A DNA stretch of 64,000 nucleotides from Hymenolepis diminuta (taxonomy: Eukaryota > Platyhelminthes > Cestoda > Cyclophyllidea > Hymenolepididae), in assembly GCA_900708905.1 (NCBI GenBank), contig CAADRB010000036.1:898426-962425 (forward strand), in the 5' to 3' direction. The position numbers and the translations under genes are program-made. The notes beneath the pieces are model-generated. The model had not been told where the DNA came from. It did no database searches and saw nothing but the letters and a program-made list of their open reading frames with translations. Below are positions 37,201-50,300 of the stretch, piece by piece; position 1 is the stretch's first letter; each line of letters opens with the position of its first letter.

Positions 37201-40023
37201 TAATTAATGACTGTCCCCATGAAGAGGGGGATTTGTCCAGACCAACTGCCCAAGTACTCGAGCCAGCATGTGCCCGCATATTAATGTGACAGAGACCACC
37301 CCGAGTGTATGATCATCGTTTTAAAATACATAGACTCTGAGGCGTTTTATTGATGGCCCTCATCAGTGTAAAAATCAGATCTTATTCTGTGTCTGTGGCT
37401 CTTAACACTGCATATATAAGATCATTCAAAACGTCTAAAGGGAATTATTATTCTGTTAAAAAATTTTCGCTTTATTTAAAAAGATGTCAAGTTTATTTAA
37501 ACCATCTTCAAATTGATTTTGTATAGCTTCTAGGACGAGAAAATTAAAGAAGGAAGTTCATTGGTTCTTTGGCGGTCAGTTGAACGTATTTCAAAAGCAC
37601 TATTACCGCAGTCGTCATTGTCAACTAATTAAAACCAGACCAATTCAAATTAGGAACGATTTTAGCAACTAATATTAAAAACACGTAATTTAAGTCCAAA
37701 TTCTTCCCTCAAAATAACGTTTTATTTTGTTTTGACCAGAGGATTACCGACTCGTTAAAAGACAATTGTTCCATAAAATATATTTTGCACTTGTGTTTAA
37801 AGCGTCAAATTGTTGTTATAAAAATTGAAAAACTTCCATTTTTTTAACAAAAAGGCATTTAAACCAGAAGAAACTGTAAATTATTTAAATTACTTAGAGC
37901 ATCAACAGATTAAAACTTCAAGCAATTAACAGGTTGTCCAAGAATGTGATTTTATGTGAATTCATGTTTGCATTGTCCAGATCTTGCTGACAAGTTAATT
38001 TACTTGAGCTTCCGATCATGTCACCTTGTTTCATTTATCTTTTCTACTAGCCAACAATCAGCCGAGTGAAACTAACAAAGAAGATTAAAAAAATTTTTTT
38101 TGTTTTCTAAGATGATACTTACGATAGCTTACCCAACAGTTCAAAAAATAAATTTTATTTCAGTAGATTAAAATGAAACTTAAAGTCTGTTTGCGATTTC
38201 TAACTTACATTAAAAGCCAAGATTCAGTTTGTCTCCTTCTTTAAATAAACTGACTAAAGAAATTTTCACTGTCAATATAAAATAGCAGTAGAAAATTTTA
38301 CTGATTATTACACAAACGCGTTATTTTCCAGCTTAAGGTCAGATAGATAATGAAATGTCAGAAAAAATGTTTGCTAAATTTAATAATTTATGCTTTCGAT
38401 ACTCTATTCTTTGATAGTCCACTTCTTAGAAAGAAAATGAGACATATAGCACTAACAAACAATTATTATAGTATATTGATATCGCTCTCCACATAAATTC
38501 ATACTTCATTCTTACGCACAAAGAAAGTAAAACGTTTTAATGTAAAAATATACCTTCAAAAAGAGTTGTCCGGAGGAATACTCAAATAGGTACTATTCAA
38601 TAAATATTTTGCTTGTCACCAATTTAGAGTTGATTATGTTTGGAAAATATTTTATATTTCACAGGTCACCTTGAGTGAACTCCGCCTTGGTTTATTAAGA
38701 TTATGTAGACTGAATAGGTTCAAGTAAGATCGTTTCCTTCCTCGTGTTTGAAAGAAATGATTTGACTATCATAATTAAATAACCGATCAGTAAGTCCTGA
38801 AGATTGTGGATACAAATTTGACCAGTAATCCAGAAAACAAATTAATTATTTTCTTTTAAATTTTGGAATGAAAATTCTCCAATCCGAATCAGGAAATAAA
38901 ATGAGTGACTCTTTTAGCGCACTTATTGAATTGTGACTATTCTTTTTAAGCTGACCTTCCTCTATGAAATATTGTAAACTCATACTGCATTGTTTTGGGG
39001 TTATAGTATAATATTTGGAAGGAAAATAAACTAAGGGCAATTGAATAGTCACTTGTTTTCATTAATCGGTGCTCAAATCGCTGTCATCACTACATATGCT
39101 ATCGAAACAAAAGGCCAAGTTTAGCTTTTAATAACGAGCAAAGTTAAATGTTAGCACATTCCAATGAAGCGCGCAAATTTGCAACGTATTTTTTTAATTG
39201 CCAATTTAATGAATTTCCTTTTTTAATCAACGCAGGTGCATTTTTCTGCATAAACATGTGCATTTCTAATTCAAGAATATTTCATTAAAAAAAGCAAAAA
39301 TTTAACAATTTTATTTAAACAGGTTCGAAAGAACCCGAAGCAATCTCTTTTCTATCTATATTGAACGATTTTCTTTATTAACTGAACAATTTAACCCTAT
39401 TTTTAACTCATCCACTTTATTCTGCTCATGGTTCATACTTCCACAGTGTGATGTTTATCGATGCCTATTTTTTACCCGCTTTTCGAGCTTTTCCTCTGTT
39501 GCTGACTTTTGGTTACATAATTGTCTCATTTTCTCGATAAATTATGTTCTGTCACCATCAGGTGATTTCCTTCTTGATCTTTAGCTGATTCCTTTAACCT
39601 TAAAAATTTATTTGATTCAACGTACAACATCTCATGAGAACCCAGAAGTCCGATTGACAGTGCTTTATATTGTCTTAATTACCACTAATTAGATAAACAT
39701 ACTAGACGCATTTGAGGAAAGGGGAAGGACAGTTAAACTCTAGTCGTCGTGCTTGGAAGAGAGGTTATCATGTGGCCTTGCACTAATAGCTCGGATACCA
39801 CATTTAAAATTACTATCTCTTCAACCTGAGCTCCCTTCCTAAGACCTATTTTAAAATTATATTAGGTCAGCTATTTCAGGGATAACTTTAAAGAAGGACT
39901 TTATCATTAAATTTCCTTTAGTCTAAGTAATGTCATATGATTGTCTTTGAAAGTTTGGTAGTCATTCTGTGGCAAAGGAACACAAACTAGCAAGAAATGG
40001 TATTAAAGAACGAGTTTATATGC

Positions 40024-40047
40024 ATATATATATATATATATATATAT
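40024..40047. repeat. (AT)12 microsatellite
   Basis: Twelve uninterrupted AT units, preceded by TATATGC. Confidence 0.9.
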
Positions 40048-43000
40048 TGATACGAACAAATTCCCTTGATTTAATTTGACTGAGATAAATTGCTCCTATT
40101 GATCATGGAACAAATAGTATATTTTAATTTCATTTAAATTTAACTAGCTTGATAGGTAGTTAATTTTCCATTCCGTATAAGATTTTAGAAATATAGACAG
40201 CCTTATAAGTTAGTCTAAAGTGAATTGTTATTAATTCTAGTGGACAGTGGTATCACAACCCAATTTTAGAGCTTCCTACCGCTCCTAAAAATGCCCCCCC
40301 CCCTCTTCAGTATTAAGCTACCAAAATGGGGTATTAATATGTCCAAATCCCTTCATCTCAGGTTGCAAAATGACCGGCCTCATTATACTCAATTTAGAAG
40401 ATTTTCGAATAAATATGTCTATTCAATTATGATACAAGAGGGAATATATCTTAGGGGTCATTTCGCCGCGGTTTCAACGGACAGATAACAAAGGCAGAGG
40501 GAAGGTGTTAGAACTTCTTGTTCTGTGTCGTAGATATAAGAAAGGATGCAATTCGAAAGAGCGTCGAAAATTTGATGAGTTCCATGTCAGTGGTAATGCG
40601 ATATCGAAGTAATAATTAGAGTGAGTGGTACTAACTACTACCTCTAAGATTAAAAGTTCATCGTCGGGTGCAGGCGCGTAAAATAAGAAATTATCCATGC
40701 AACCAATCTTCTTATTTTTTGCCTGCTAGATTTACAGGTAAAAGTTGGAAAAGAATATTGATATGAATAAAGTTATTATAAGGCCTCACAGAGCTCTGCT
40801 CAATTTACTAGCACTTATAAGCCATACGTATATTCGGTATGATGTTTGCAAAATAACTAATCTGTTTTTAAAATTAGATATTCGTTTGCTTCAGTCTATT
40901 GCTGTGCTACTCGTAACTAAAATTACGTGATTTAATATGTTTCTCTTCTTTATCTAGTAAGGAACGACACTGTGGCCCGATCTTTACAATTTTGACAACT
41001 CTAGATGAGAGCTTTCTTCTGTTTTCGAAAATTAATGCCTTTAGAAGCAAACATGCTTTCCAAAATTTCGAATCACCCGCAAAACCAAACTCGGTTGATT
41101 TAAACACTGGCATATCATGAGAAACATGAGATATAAATAACATTTGGAATTCTTCAGTGCTTTTCTTCTTTATTTTCTTCATTCATCAAAAGATACATTA
41201 AAAATTTTAAACCACACTTTTTAACACGTACTTTAATATACACATAGGCTAACTTTTCTACCTGATAGACAAAGTAAATTATTAGTGTTCCAGAATTTGA
41301 TATCGACAGGACCTATTACAAAACTAAACAATTAATATTTGTCAACTTAGAATAACAGCTTTCTACTTTCTCTAAATTCCGTATCAAATTAGTAAAAACT
41401 GAATTACACTTGCTAATCGGCAGTCAACGTTATTATTTAAACAAATTACATTTTGTCTTTTTTAAAAAATGGGCTAATTAACAGTTAAAACATAAATTCC
41501 TTTTAAATTTGGATCAAGTTTGGAGCGAATGTTTCGGGATTACCAATAAACTTTCATTCAGTGTAAATTCATTAAAATTGTCATATTCAAAGTCATTAAA
41601 ATGCCATTACATTTTTGCCACATTTTATAATCTGAGGGAAAATCAATAGAAGTTTGATTAAATATTCTCAGTGACATGAGAAGTATATTTGAATTTAAAA
41701 TAGAATAAAAACTTTTACTGTATAACCAAAATTAGGTGATTCCAACGCAAGGTATAGACTTAGTTGTATGGCAATGTCAAAGTAAGATGAAACTTTGACA
41801 GTTAATTTGTAAAAAATGAAATAGAATGGCGAAATTTTTCGCTAAGATATGGAATTCGTTCTTGCGATATGAAGTCTGCAAGTGATTTACAGTAAAATGA
41901 CCTTTTATTTCCGCGAAATGGTTTAATTTCGCCTGATATAAGATTAAACTTATTTGAATAATCAACTACAGTAAAATTGCAAAATTAAATATATTTGTCA
42001 AAGTCTTAGCTCTGCATCTATGAAGATTTGAGTCATACTACCATCCAATACCTAAAATTTCGCAATTTGATATGCCCGCCGGATGTTAAATGTGCCAATG
42101 AAAATACAAATAAATCCATGTAAACATGAATTTATGAAAACTGACAACTAACTTGATTTTCGACTCCTCCTAATCCACTTAAAAAATAATCTCCAACCTT
42201 TTAAACCTCTCAGGTATTTTGACAATGTAAAGGAATAACAAATATCAAATGATTCAGGTGAGAAAGTGACATTTTACAAACTTTCAAATTTTAACAGTGT
42301 TAAGTGGCATCAGAACAGCAGATCAAGTATTGAGTATTCTCAGTATCACCAATTTTGTGACATATAATTAAGATTTTCTCTTACTAAAGTTGTTTTTAAT
42401 AGGATTAAATTTCCGACTGTAAGAGACGGGATGGCAAAACCTCCATCCAAATACTGGTAAAAGGTTCGCCGCATTGTACTCATGGTTAAAGTACGGGATA
42501 TGGCCTGGATACATCCGCTCAACTTAGGAACGAATAGGTCTGTACGTACAAATGGGGTTTGTGCTTTGGGGGTGTTTCACATGGTTTTAACAGCCCGCTA
42601 AAGAACAATGGGGAGTAATCCAGGGCACATTTGGTGTCATAAAATTAGATAATAGAAGTTTCTTATTAATCTGAGAGATCGCAGAAAATATAATGATTTA
42701 AACTTCAGAGATGCCAACACTGATATCTCTTCTTCATCAAATTCAATTTTGAAAGTCCTACATCACCTAGTCCATCTCATAATTTTTTACGAATAATAAC
42801 TGACCAATTGCTCAATCATTTGGATTAAGCATAAAACAATGTATATAATTTTTCGGATATCTTTATCAGCCAAACAGCTTAATATCCGTTTCGTTCATCG
42901 ACAAGCGAAATATTGATTAAAAAATAACATTACTAAATCAGGTACTATGAACAAGTTATATTGCTCTTCTCCCGCCGTTCAGTAAATATTATTTGGTTGA

Positions 43001-44899
43001 AACTTTATTTAAAAAGGGAGTTTTATTTAGGATACTTAGACGAATTCGTTTCTAGTTAAGACGAATAAAACTAAGAATTTCATTGCTTACAAAAGATGAA
43101 TTTCACAAATGATATCTGACTGTTCTCATAACAACCAGGGCGTGAGATATTTGAGGCTTATTTTATTTTCTAATGGGCAACATTTGAATTGAATGTTACT
43201 TTCTCATATTGGGAAAATTGCACTCACTTACACTTCTGCTATCATATTTTACTCATACTACTGTAATGTAATAATTTTACACTAGTTTTAAAGTGAATCC
43301 TTCTGCTTATCTCAACATGTTATCTTGTTTTTTTAAATATTACTTTCTTAAATTGAATTTATTATAATATTAAATTTAACGTATTTTAGATAAATTTCCG
43401 AGAAAACTTAAACAAGTATTTTGAAGCACTATCTCTTTTAAGGGTTGAATTTTGCATTTTTTGTATGATCGACAATAGGTTTTTTAAAAAAACGATTTCT
43501 TCTGTTGGATATTCAGTAGTAAAAAATAAAAGTTATCTCAAACTGCCAGACAAAGTATAAGAAAAAATATTTTGAAGTAGCTTGATCAACAACAAAACTG
43601 AATCGAGCTGTAATTAATGTGGACATAATCTCATCCACGACTTTGGGAGGCAGGTGATGAAATTTCAATATTTGAACATTACGGAGTAGATCATACCCTC
43701 AAAATTTTTGTAATTAAAACAATGACAGGCTAGCTTGACACTACTCTAATTCAGATGCTTCCCCATTATTAAAATTTATAAAAACGTTCTACACTGCCAT
43801 GTGCAATATTAATATATCTTTAACTATCTTTAGTCGCCTGACGAAATAAATGTTGTGAAAAATATTCCTGAAGTTATAAATATATATTTTAAAGTTATGG
43901 TATTAACTTCAAATAAGCACATTTAAGGGACCTCACGCAGTCAAAAATAAATTCGCCAAGATTAAGAAAAGAGATGCTTAAAAACTGGAAACATTCGATA
44001 GTTAAATAGAATTAACATAGGCAACTTTCATTTTTGGGAGAATTTAATGATTCAAATTAAGATTTATAAGTGATTGAAATCCATTCAACCAATGACCAGT
44101 AATATAAATGAAATCCTTAAATAACGCTTATATCGGTTGTATTCATTTTCATACATCCGGAACAATGTCATTTCATGTAAAATTGTTGGGCATTTTACCG
44201 ATTATCAAAAAATATTTTTCAATTTCCAAAGATAAAAGGCCCTATAATTGTAAGTAGACATTGTTTTGTGCAGTTCGAATGGGATTTAATAAATCACTTA
44301 AAATCAGATTAAAGGAATAATAACAACCTATTTCACAATTATTATGAAATAACCTGTAATGAATAATATGTGGTGACTACGTTCTCTTATGAATACTGGC
44401 CAAGATGGAAAGGATTAGAAATATTTAAGCTTACGACAGTTTAGTGACACTTAAAATATATTTAACAGATCTTAATTAACGAAGTATTACTAAGTTCATC
44501 CAATTATAGGTTTATAAAGGACGTACTTTAAATGAAAGCAAATAAGGCTTTTGAGGTGACTGATTAAATTGATTATTAATATTAGTGTATCATAGCTTTT
44601 CTACATTGAGATCCAATTTCTCTCCTAGATTTGACTTACAATGATCCATTCTAGGAATCATAGAGTCAAAATCAATCGCTTGCCATTGACTGCAGTTTTA
44701 AAGATAATCTTTATTTTATCTAGACCAAAATCTAAGCTGAGAAGAGAGTGGAGAGTCGTTTTAAAAGACGGTGGCAACACGACGATAAAATCCTGGGCTA
44801 CATTTAGCGCTTCAAGAACATAAAATACCGCGCAAACAAAATGTATGTTCTTAAGACGTGGTCGTGATGTCTCACCACTCTTCGCTACAAAGCCCCATT

Positions 44900-45325
44900 C
44901 AAGTCAATCAATCAAATTGGAAGGGGGAGGGATATTAGAGTCTGCACAGTAGAGCACTCAGCATACTCTAATAGTTTTCCACTTACTGGATGGTCCTTTA
45001 ATTTTATAGTTGACGTACGTCAATGAGTAAGTATTGACATCGGGACGGAAACGGTCTACGACGTTAGTAATTTATTATCGTTCTCACCAGTAACGTTCCT
45101 TTCAATTTTCTGAACCTTCTTTACAGAACATGTGCCTGCCCACTATTCCAACCATGAATTCAACTAGCTGGTGGTATTCTTAAAAATCTTAATCTGAAAA
45201 CTATGACATTATTGTGTAGGTGAGGTTCGTAAAGCCAAGGAAAGCATCTGCGCAAGACTTTCCTATGATCATTTAAACGAAAGCAAAGTGAGGAGTTAAC
45301 AAAGACCATTTATTATTAATTGATT
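44900..45325 (+). repeat. Direct repeat E, copy 1
   Basis: About 425 bases align by eye with 46,945-47,375: CAAGTCAATCAATCAAATTG, GGGAGG, TAGAG then GCA, TCCACTTACTGGATGGTCCTT, CATGTGCCTG, ATTCCAACCATGAATTCA, TATGACA and GTGAGGTTCGTAAAG. It is the longest repeat pair in the window. Confidence 0.65.
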
Positions 45326-45660
45326 GAGTACAAAATTTAATCTTCTAGATTTATTCATTTGTAAATCAAGTCATTCTATTATTTCTGCCAATCATTGCAA
45401 TAGCTTTGTTTAAGAAAAAAATACTCTGCACTTCGAAACAGTACTTGAAAATTATGGGGGAGGCAGAAGTATAAAATCATGTTTTGCGTGAGCATAGCAA
45501 TCAAAGAACTATAAGTTGTTTTAAAATGTACATATTATGCTGATTAAACCCGCTGCCGTTCATCGCTTTAACAAAAGGTTTCCAAATCGAGCAGTTCACA
45601 TCTTATCCTTTCAGTAATTCAACCCATTGCCTCACTTTATAGTTTCCAGTTTTTCTATCC

Positions 45661-45674
45661 CTCTCTCTCTCTCT
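45661..45674. repeat. (CT)7 microsatellite
   Basis: Seven CT units within a pyrimidine-rich stretch, between the two copies of repeat E. Confidence 0.85.
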
Positions 45675-46944
45675 CCGAGGAACGTGGGTCCTCATATCGA
45701 TAAGGTTGAGGGGCAACCTAGAGACAACCTACGGAAATTAATCAGCCAAAGACAAAACAGCATCTCTAAAACTTTGTGTTTACCTGTCGAAGTTGACCAA
45801 TATGCTCCCATTTAATTTCCAACACCTACCAGAAATGGATTGATGCTCGAACCACTATATTAGTATTTTGTTAAAATAAGGACGGAATTTTGCAAATCTA
45901 GAGCATTTGATTTATCTGAATTTATATTTCCACCTTATTTAACACTCTGCGTATCTTCGCATGTAAACTAGCCGGAGGCCAAGAGGAAAAAATTAATGCG
46001 CACAGTCTAAAAAGAACCCAATCAGATTAGCTCGTAAATCTCGAAAATAAAAATGTGCTCTGGAAAGAGGGTTATGCAAGGAAAACTAGATTGACTTATA
46101 ATTATGGATATGGACGGGGATGAAAAGTCCTACCACTTTGCTCTATTTTACTAAGAACTGGAAAATAGGGAGAGTCTCTGGAAAGTGTCAAGACGTCGCA
46201 GACTAATGACTGTGGGGATCTGAAAGGCTATTAGTCTAATACCTTGAGCATCGTCTGCGCCTTCGACGCTTATATCAACTTCAATGGGTTACCTGCTGAA
46301 CTGGAGATCTGAATACCCGCAGATTAGCTAACCCATGCTTCGTTGCATTTTACTCCCCTCTATCTAATACAAATGACCTATTTAAATCACCTCTATTCAG
46401 ACAGCTATTTGTTAGTTGTTTGTTAAATTTCCGGTAAACTAACTCGCAGACAGTCCTATAACTGTATCATTACTACAAAGTAGATGCCTCTATTCTTTTT
46501 ATACTTGGGCTAGTTTGGCGATGCTGCCATGAGCCACCTCAGATTTTTGGTTAAAAAATACCGTGAATCAGTCACGCAGGAAATGCAACAATCTTTTATA
46601 AAATGACTTGTTATTTCGTTAACATTCTTGTATAATCTTGCGACATATCCTTTTTATAAATACCCCAATTCATTACCATAAATGCTAATTAAATCGATCA
46701 GAGGCTGCGAGTTATCCGTGTTTAAACAATTCCCAAGACAGCTGATATAAATCTATAAATCCAAGGCGAGATACTTGTTGAACTGATGGAGAGAATATGT
46801 GCAATCGCCTCACGCTCAAAGGAAATTCATATTTAGTGAAAAGATGGTAACATATACTGAGGCAATAATCACAACATTTAAAAATATATGTGGGAAATGA
46901 TTCTGAGTTCATGTCTCCCTGTAATCAAACCAAAAATATGTATA

Positions 46945-47375
46945 CAAGTCAATAAATCAAATTTGGGAGGAGGTGCTAGAGACACCAGAGCAAGGCTGAG
47001 TGTATCCTATTTAGGGGAGTTTCCCACTTACGGGTGGTCCTTATATGGCTTTTCTCCATACCCGAGTCCTGACAACTGAACAGAAACAATTTGTCCAGTT
47101 TACGAATTTTATTGTCATGCCATCAATAAAGCTCTCGCATAATTTCTTTGTGTATTTAACAAATCATGCACCTGTCAAACATTCCGAATACAAATTCAGC
47201 ATTTTGGTTTACTACTGAATTATTTTACAAAAATATGACAGTACCATGAAGTTGAGGTCATAAAGTCAAAATATTTGAGCTAAAGTATCTCTCTCTTGAG
47301 GTCTAAAGTGATTCGGTTAACATCGTGAGAACTTTGCACAAAAGCTCCAAAGTTTTATTAAATAACACATCTTGA
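46945..47375 (+). repeat. Direct repeat E, copy 2
   Basis: Partner of 44,900-45,325 in the same orientation, 2.0 kb downstream: CAAGTCAATAAATCAAATTT, CCCACTTACGGGTGGTCCTT, CATGCACCTG, ATTCCGAATACAAATTCA, TATGACA, TTGAGGTCATAAAG. The open frame at 46,888-47,079 lies within it and is not supported as a gene. Confidence 0.65.
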
Positions 47376-50300
47376 CTAGCACTTTATTATTATCGTTGTA
47401 AGTTGTGATGGCGAGTTCAGACGCAAACGCCTAATCTGTGTCAACAGTTATCTCATAGGATACAGGTGTCTATGCATCATATATTATTAAAGAGGAGGTC
47501 TGAGGAAGGAGCTTTAGACTCGTCTATATATTTAAGTCAACTTTAAGGGAAGAAATAGTTTTTTAATTTGTATGAAACAAGTCGGCTGACTGATCCATTT
47601 TCATACTCTCGCCTGTTTGTGTCTCCTTCCTCAAGATTTCATATTTTAGGAACTGCCACTATTCTGTTGAATACTTTTCAGAAACCTTTCTTTTATTCTC
47701 TCTGGGGTAATTTATCTCTGGATTAGTATGGCGAATGATCCAGTAGTACTGACGTTGAGGGGCGGGGAGGGGTTATTGTACTAGTCACTATTTTCGCTCA
47801 GGAGACTAACATATTTTGTCCTCTGGACAGAATCCGCCTACATTAAGGAGATTTTTGACACTTAAAATATGAAATGGACGATGGGCGATAAAGTGTAATA
47901 TATCCGCTTATTCCAGACCTACAAAAACAGTTGAAAAATCGCGTTTTATTTTATAAATCGAAATTGTTGGCTTAAATCCAGTAGCAATCGCATTAAAAAT
48001 TTTTGAGATGAACAAGGTATATTCATGCTGAAACGATAAGGTACTTAAAACTTTCATTCATTGATATTCAAGAATGTAAAAGCATTATATATGAAAAAGG
48101 AAATCGTCTTAAAAGGGAAAGCATCATTTTTCCAACTGGATGTAAGCTTACATCTGATTATACTTATTTCTAATTACTCTAAAATGAATATTTGCCAATA
48201 AACATATGCTTACATGACTATAGTATCTAGACCTTATCATTTTTGTCAAAACTGAAGGAGAATACAGATTCTAAGACCTCTAAATCAAAATGTGTGAAAG
48301 TGATACATTAAAGCATCTTAATTAAATGCATATTTAATATCATTTCTGGTTATGCCTTTAATAAGACCCATAAAAATAAAATTACTAAATGATATTGATT
48401 TATTTTTGAAAACGGTGATTAATTAAACAAAGTTTGCATATGGCTTAGTTATTCTCCATATTACTCGTCTGTTAAAATTTTTGCCATCTAAATCACAGAC
48501 TCAGTTTTGCTACCGTATCGAGCCTACTGAAAGTTATGATTAATTGTGTTGTTTAGTAGTAGTGCTTGTATAGAGAAAAGGAAATAATCCAGGCCCCTAA
48601 TAAATTACAATTTTAAGAGTTATTGTATCAATGCTTTGTTTCGTATTACAGTTAGAATATCTTTTAAATAAATTCAATGGCAAACATTTGCACCCTTATT
48701 TCTAAATTTTTGGGTAACTCTCCCAACTTTATTAGCCAAAATAAGTTGATCTGAGGCAGCAAACTTTCTTAGCTACGACTTTCCCCAAGGCGGTGGATAT
48801 TAATCCTAAAATCCAAGACAAGATAATTTCAGAATTTATAGAGAAAATTCGTGTTTTCTCCCCACAAACAAAGGAAATATTGGACTGAGTCGGATAGCTG
48901 AAAATAAAAGTGTTGTGACCTTATTATTTTCTATTATATCAGCAAATTCGAGGACTCAACTATCAATACGTAAATGCCTTAAAAGAGGACTCCAAAATTA
49001 TGTAATGCAACGGTCCTGCAAGTTAGTACATTTTAACAAATAATAAATAATTAACGATAATTCACCAATTTAATTTTTCATGGATAGAATTATCCATCTT
49101 TATCTAAAAAGGGAGAAATACTTGCTTTCTGGCACAATTGTAAAAGATCTCCTTTTGATCATACCGTACGTTGATGAGTGTTGAACTTCTGTCGAAATTT
49201 CTCCTAAAGTCCGGGTCGGATGAAGAGACGACTTTATCATGATCATTTTGATTATTATCACTATTATTTTTCTGCTTAAACTATAAAGGTTAATAAAATA
49301 TTAACTGTAAAACTAGTAACTATTATTAACTAAATTGAAAAGTTTTAACTGTTTCCAAAGCTGAAAAAATTAGCTTCTGCCAACTAATCACTCTGCCGAA
49401 TGGGAGTGGTACAGCCACCCACTCTTTAAACTCGCACAATTTCAGATGTTAGCCTTCATCTGACATCAAATAACTTGCAGCTAGATCTTAAAATATGTGA
49501 TCATGAATTTGCAAGAGAATCTAAATTTCCTTTCATGAAAATTAGTACAGTTGTTCCCAACTATCTTGAAAACTATTCTTCAATAGAATTCAACTTCTCA
49601 CTTATCTTGATGATGTTAAAGACAGAGGCACAAATTGCGACTGGAGCTACAGAGATATCCTTTCTTTTCAAGAAGCCATCTTTATGTTTTAACTTTCTCC
49701 TAACTTAATAAACGCAATATTTAAAGCTATATATCCTCATATCCTAATCATATTTGTAATACAATCATTATCCGACCATTTTTTGTTGATTGATTGGTCT
49801 TAATAGCCATAAAAAACTTCCTTTTATAGATATTAACTCAGCATATTTTGAAAACAGTGAAGTACGAATCTGCCAACTGTATGGGACTGTTTCAGATTAG
49901 AAATCAATGTGCTTACGTTCTCTACTAGATCGCTAATACGAAAGTGCCACGATTAGCAGGAAATTTTAGTACCAACGCTCTGGTAGATTTAAGTTTTATA
50001 AAAAACGAAAGTGACTGGAACGTCACAGAATGTCATTCTCAGCGTTGAGATAAATTTAATGCAAATCTCTTCAAAAAATCTTTTGGAGAAGCAGGGGTAC
50101 ATATTAGTTTGAGCTGCTTAGTGTGTGATTTTATATCCCACAGACAAAATCGTTATGGCTTTTCTCCAAATTTTAACCTCACAGCGATATCTATATATCC
50201 CTGTTTGTATAAATAAGCGGACGAATAAATTATAACAACTTACAAGAAGTAGGAATGTAATACATGGATATTATAGGAAACTTGTTTGTCTAACAATTAA

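Larger units (their letters stand above)
26012..44899. other. Long AT-rich stretch without recognised genes
   Basis: Apart from microsatellites I find no feature with coding support. The longest frame, 108 codons on the minus strand (27,455-27,781), matches no family I recognise. A weak repeat may link 27,515-27,610, 29,950-30,035 and 30,545-30,640 (a TTTTAATACAGCTGACTTA-like core). A perfect hairpin lies at 30,225-30,249 and a GC-richer patch at about 36,940-37,310. Confidence 0.5.

Noticed and set aside
39322..39335. GGTTCGAAAGAACC considered as a tRNA T-arm
   Set aside because: It is a small self-complementary stem without the rest of a tRNA; anticodon and acceptor stems cannot be formed.
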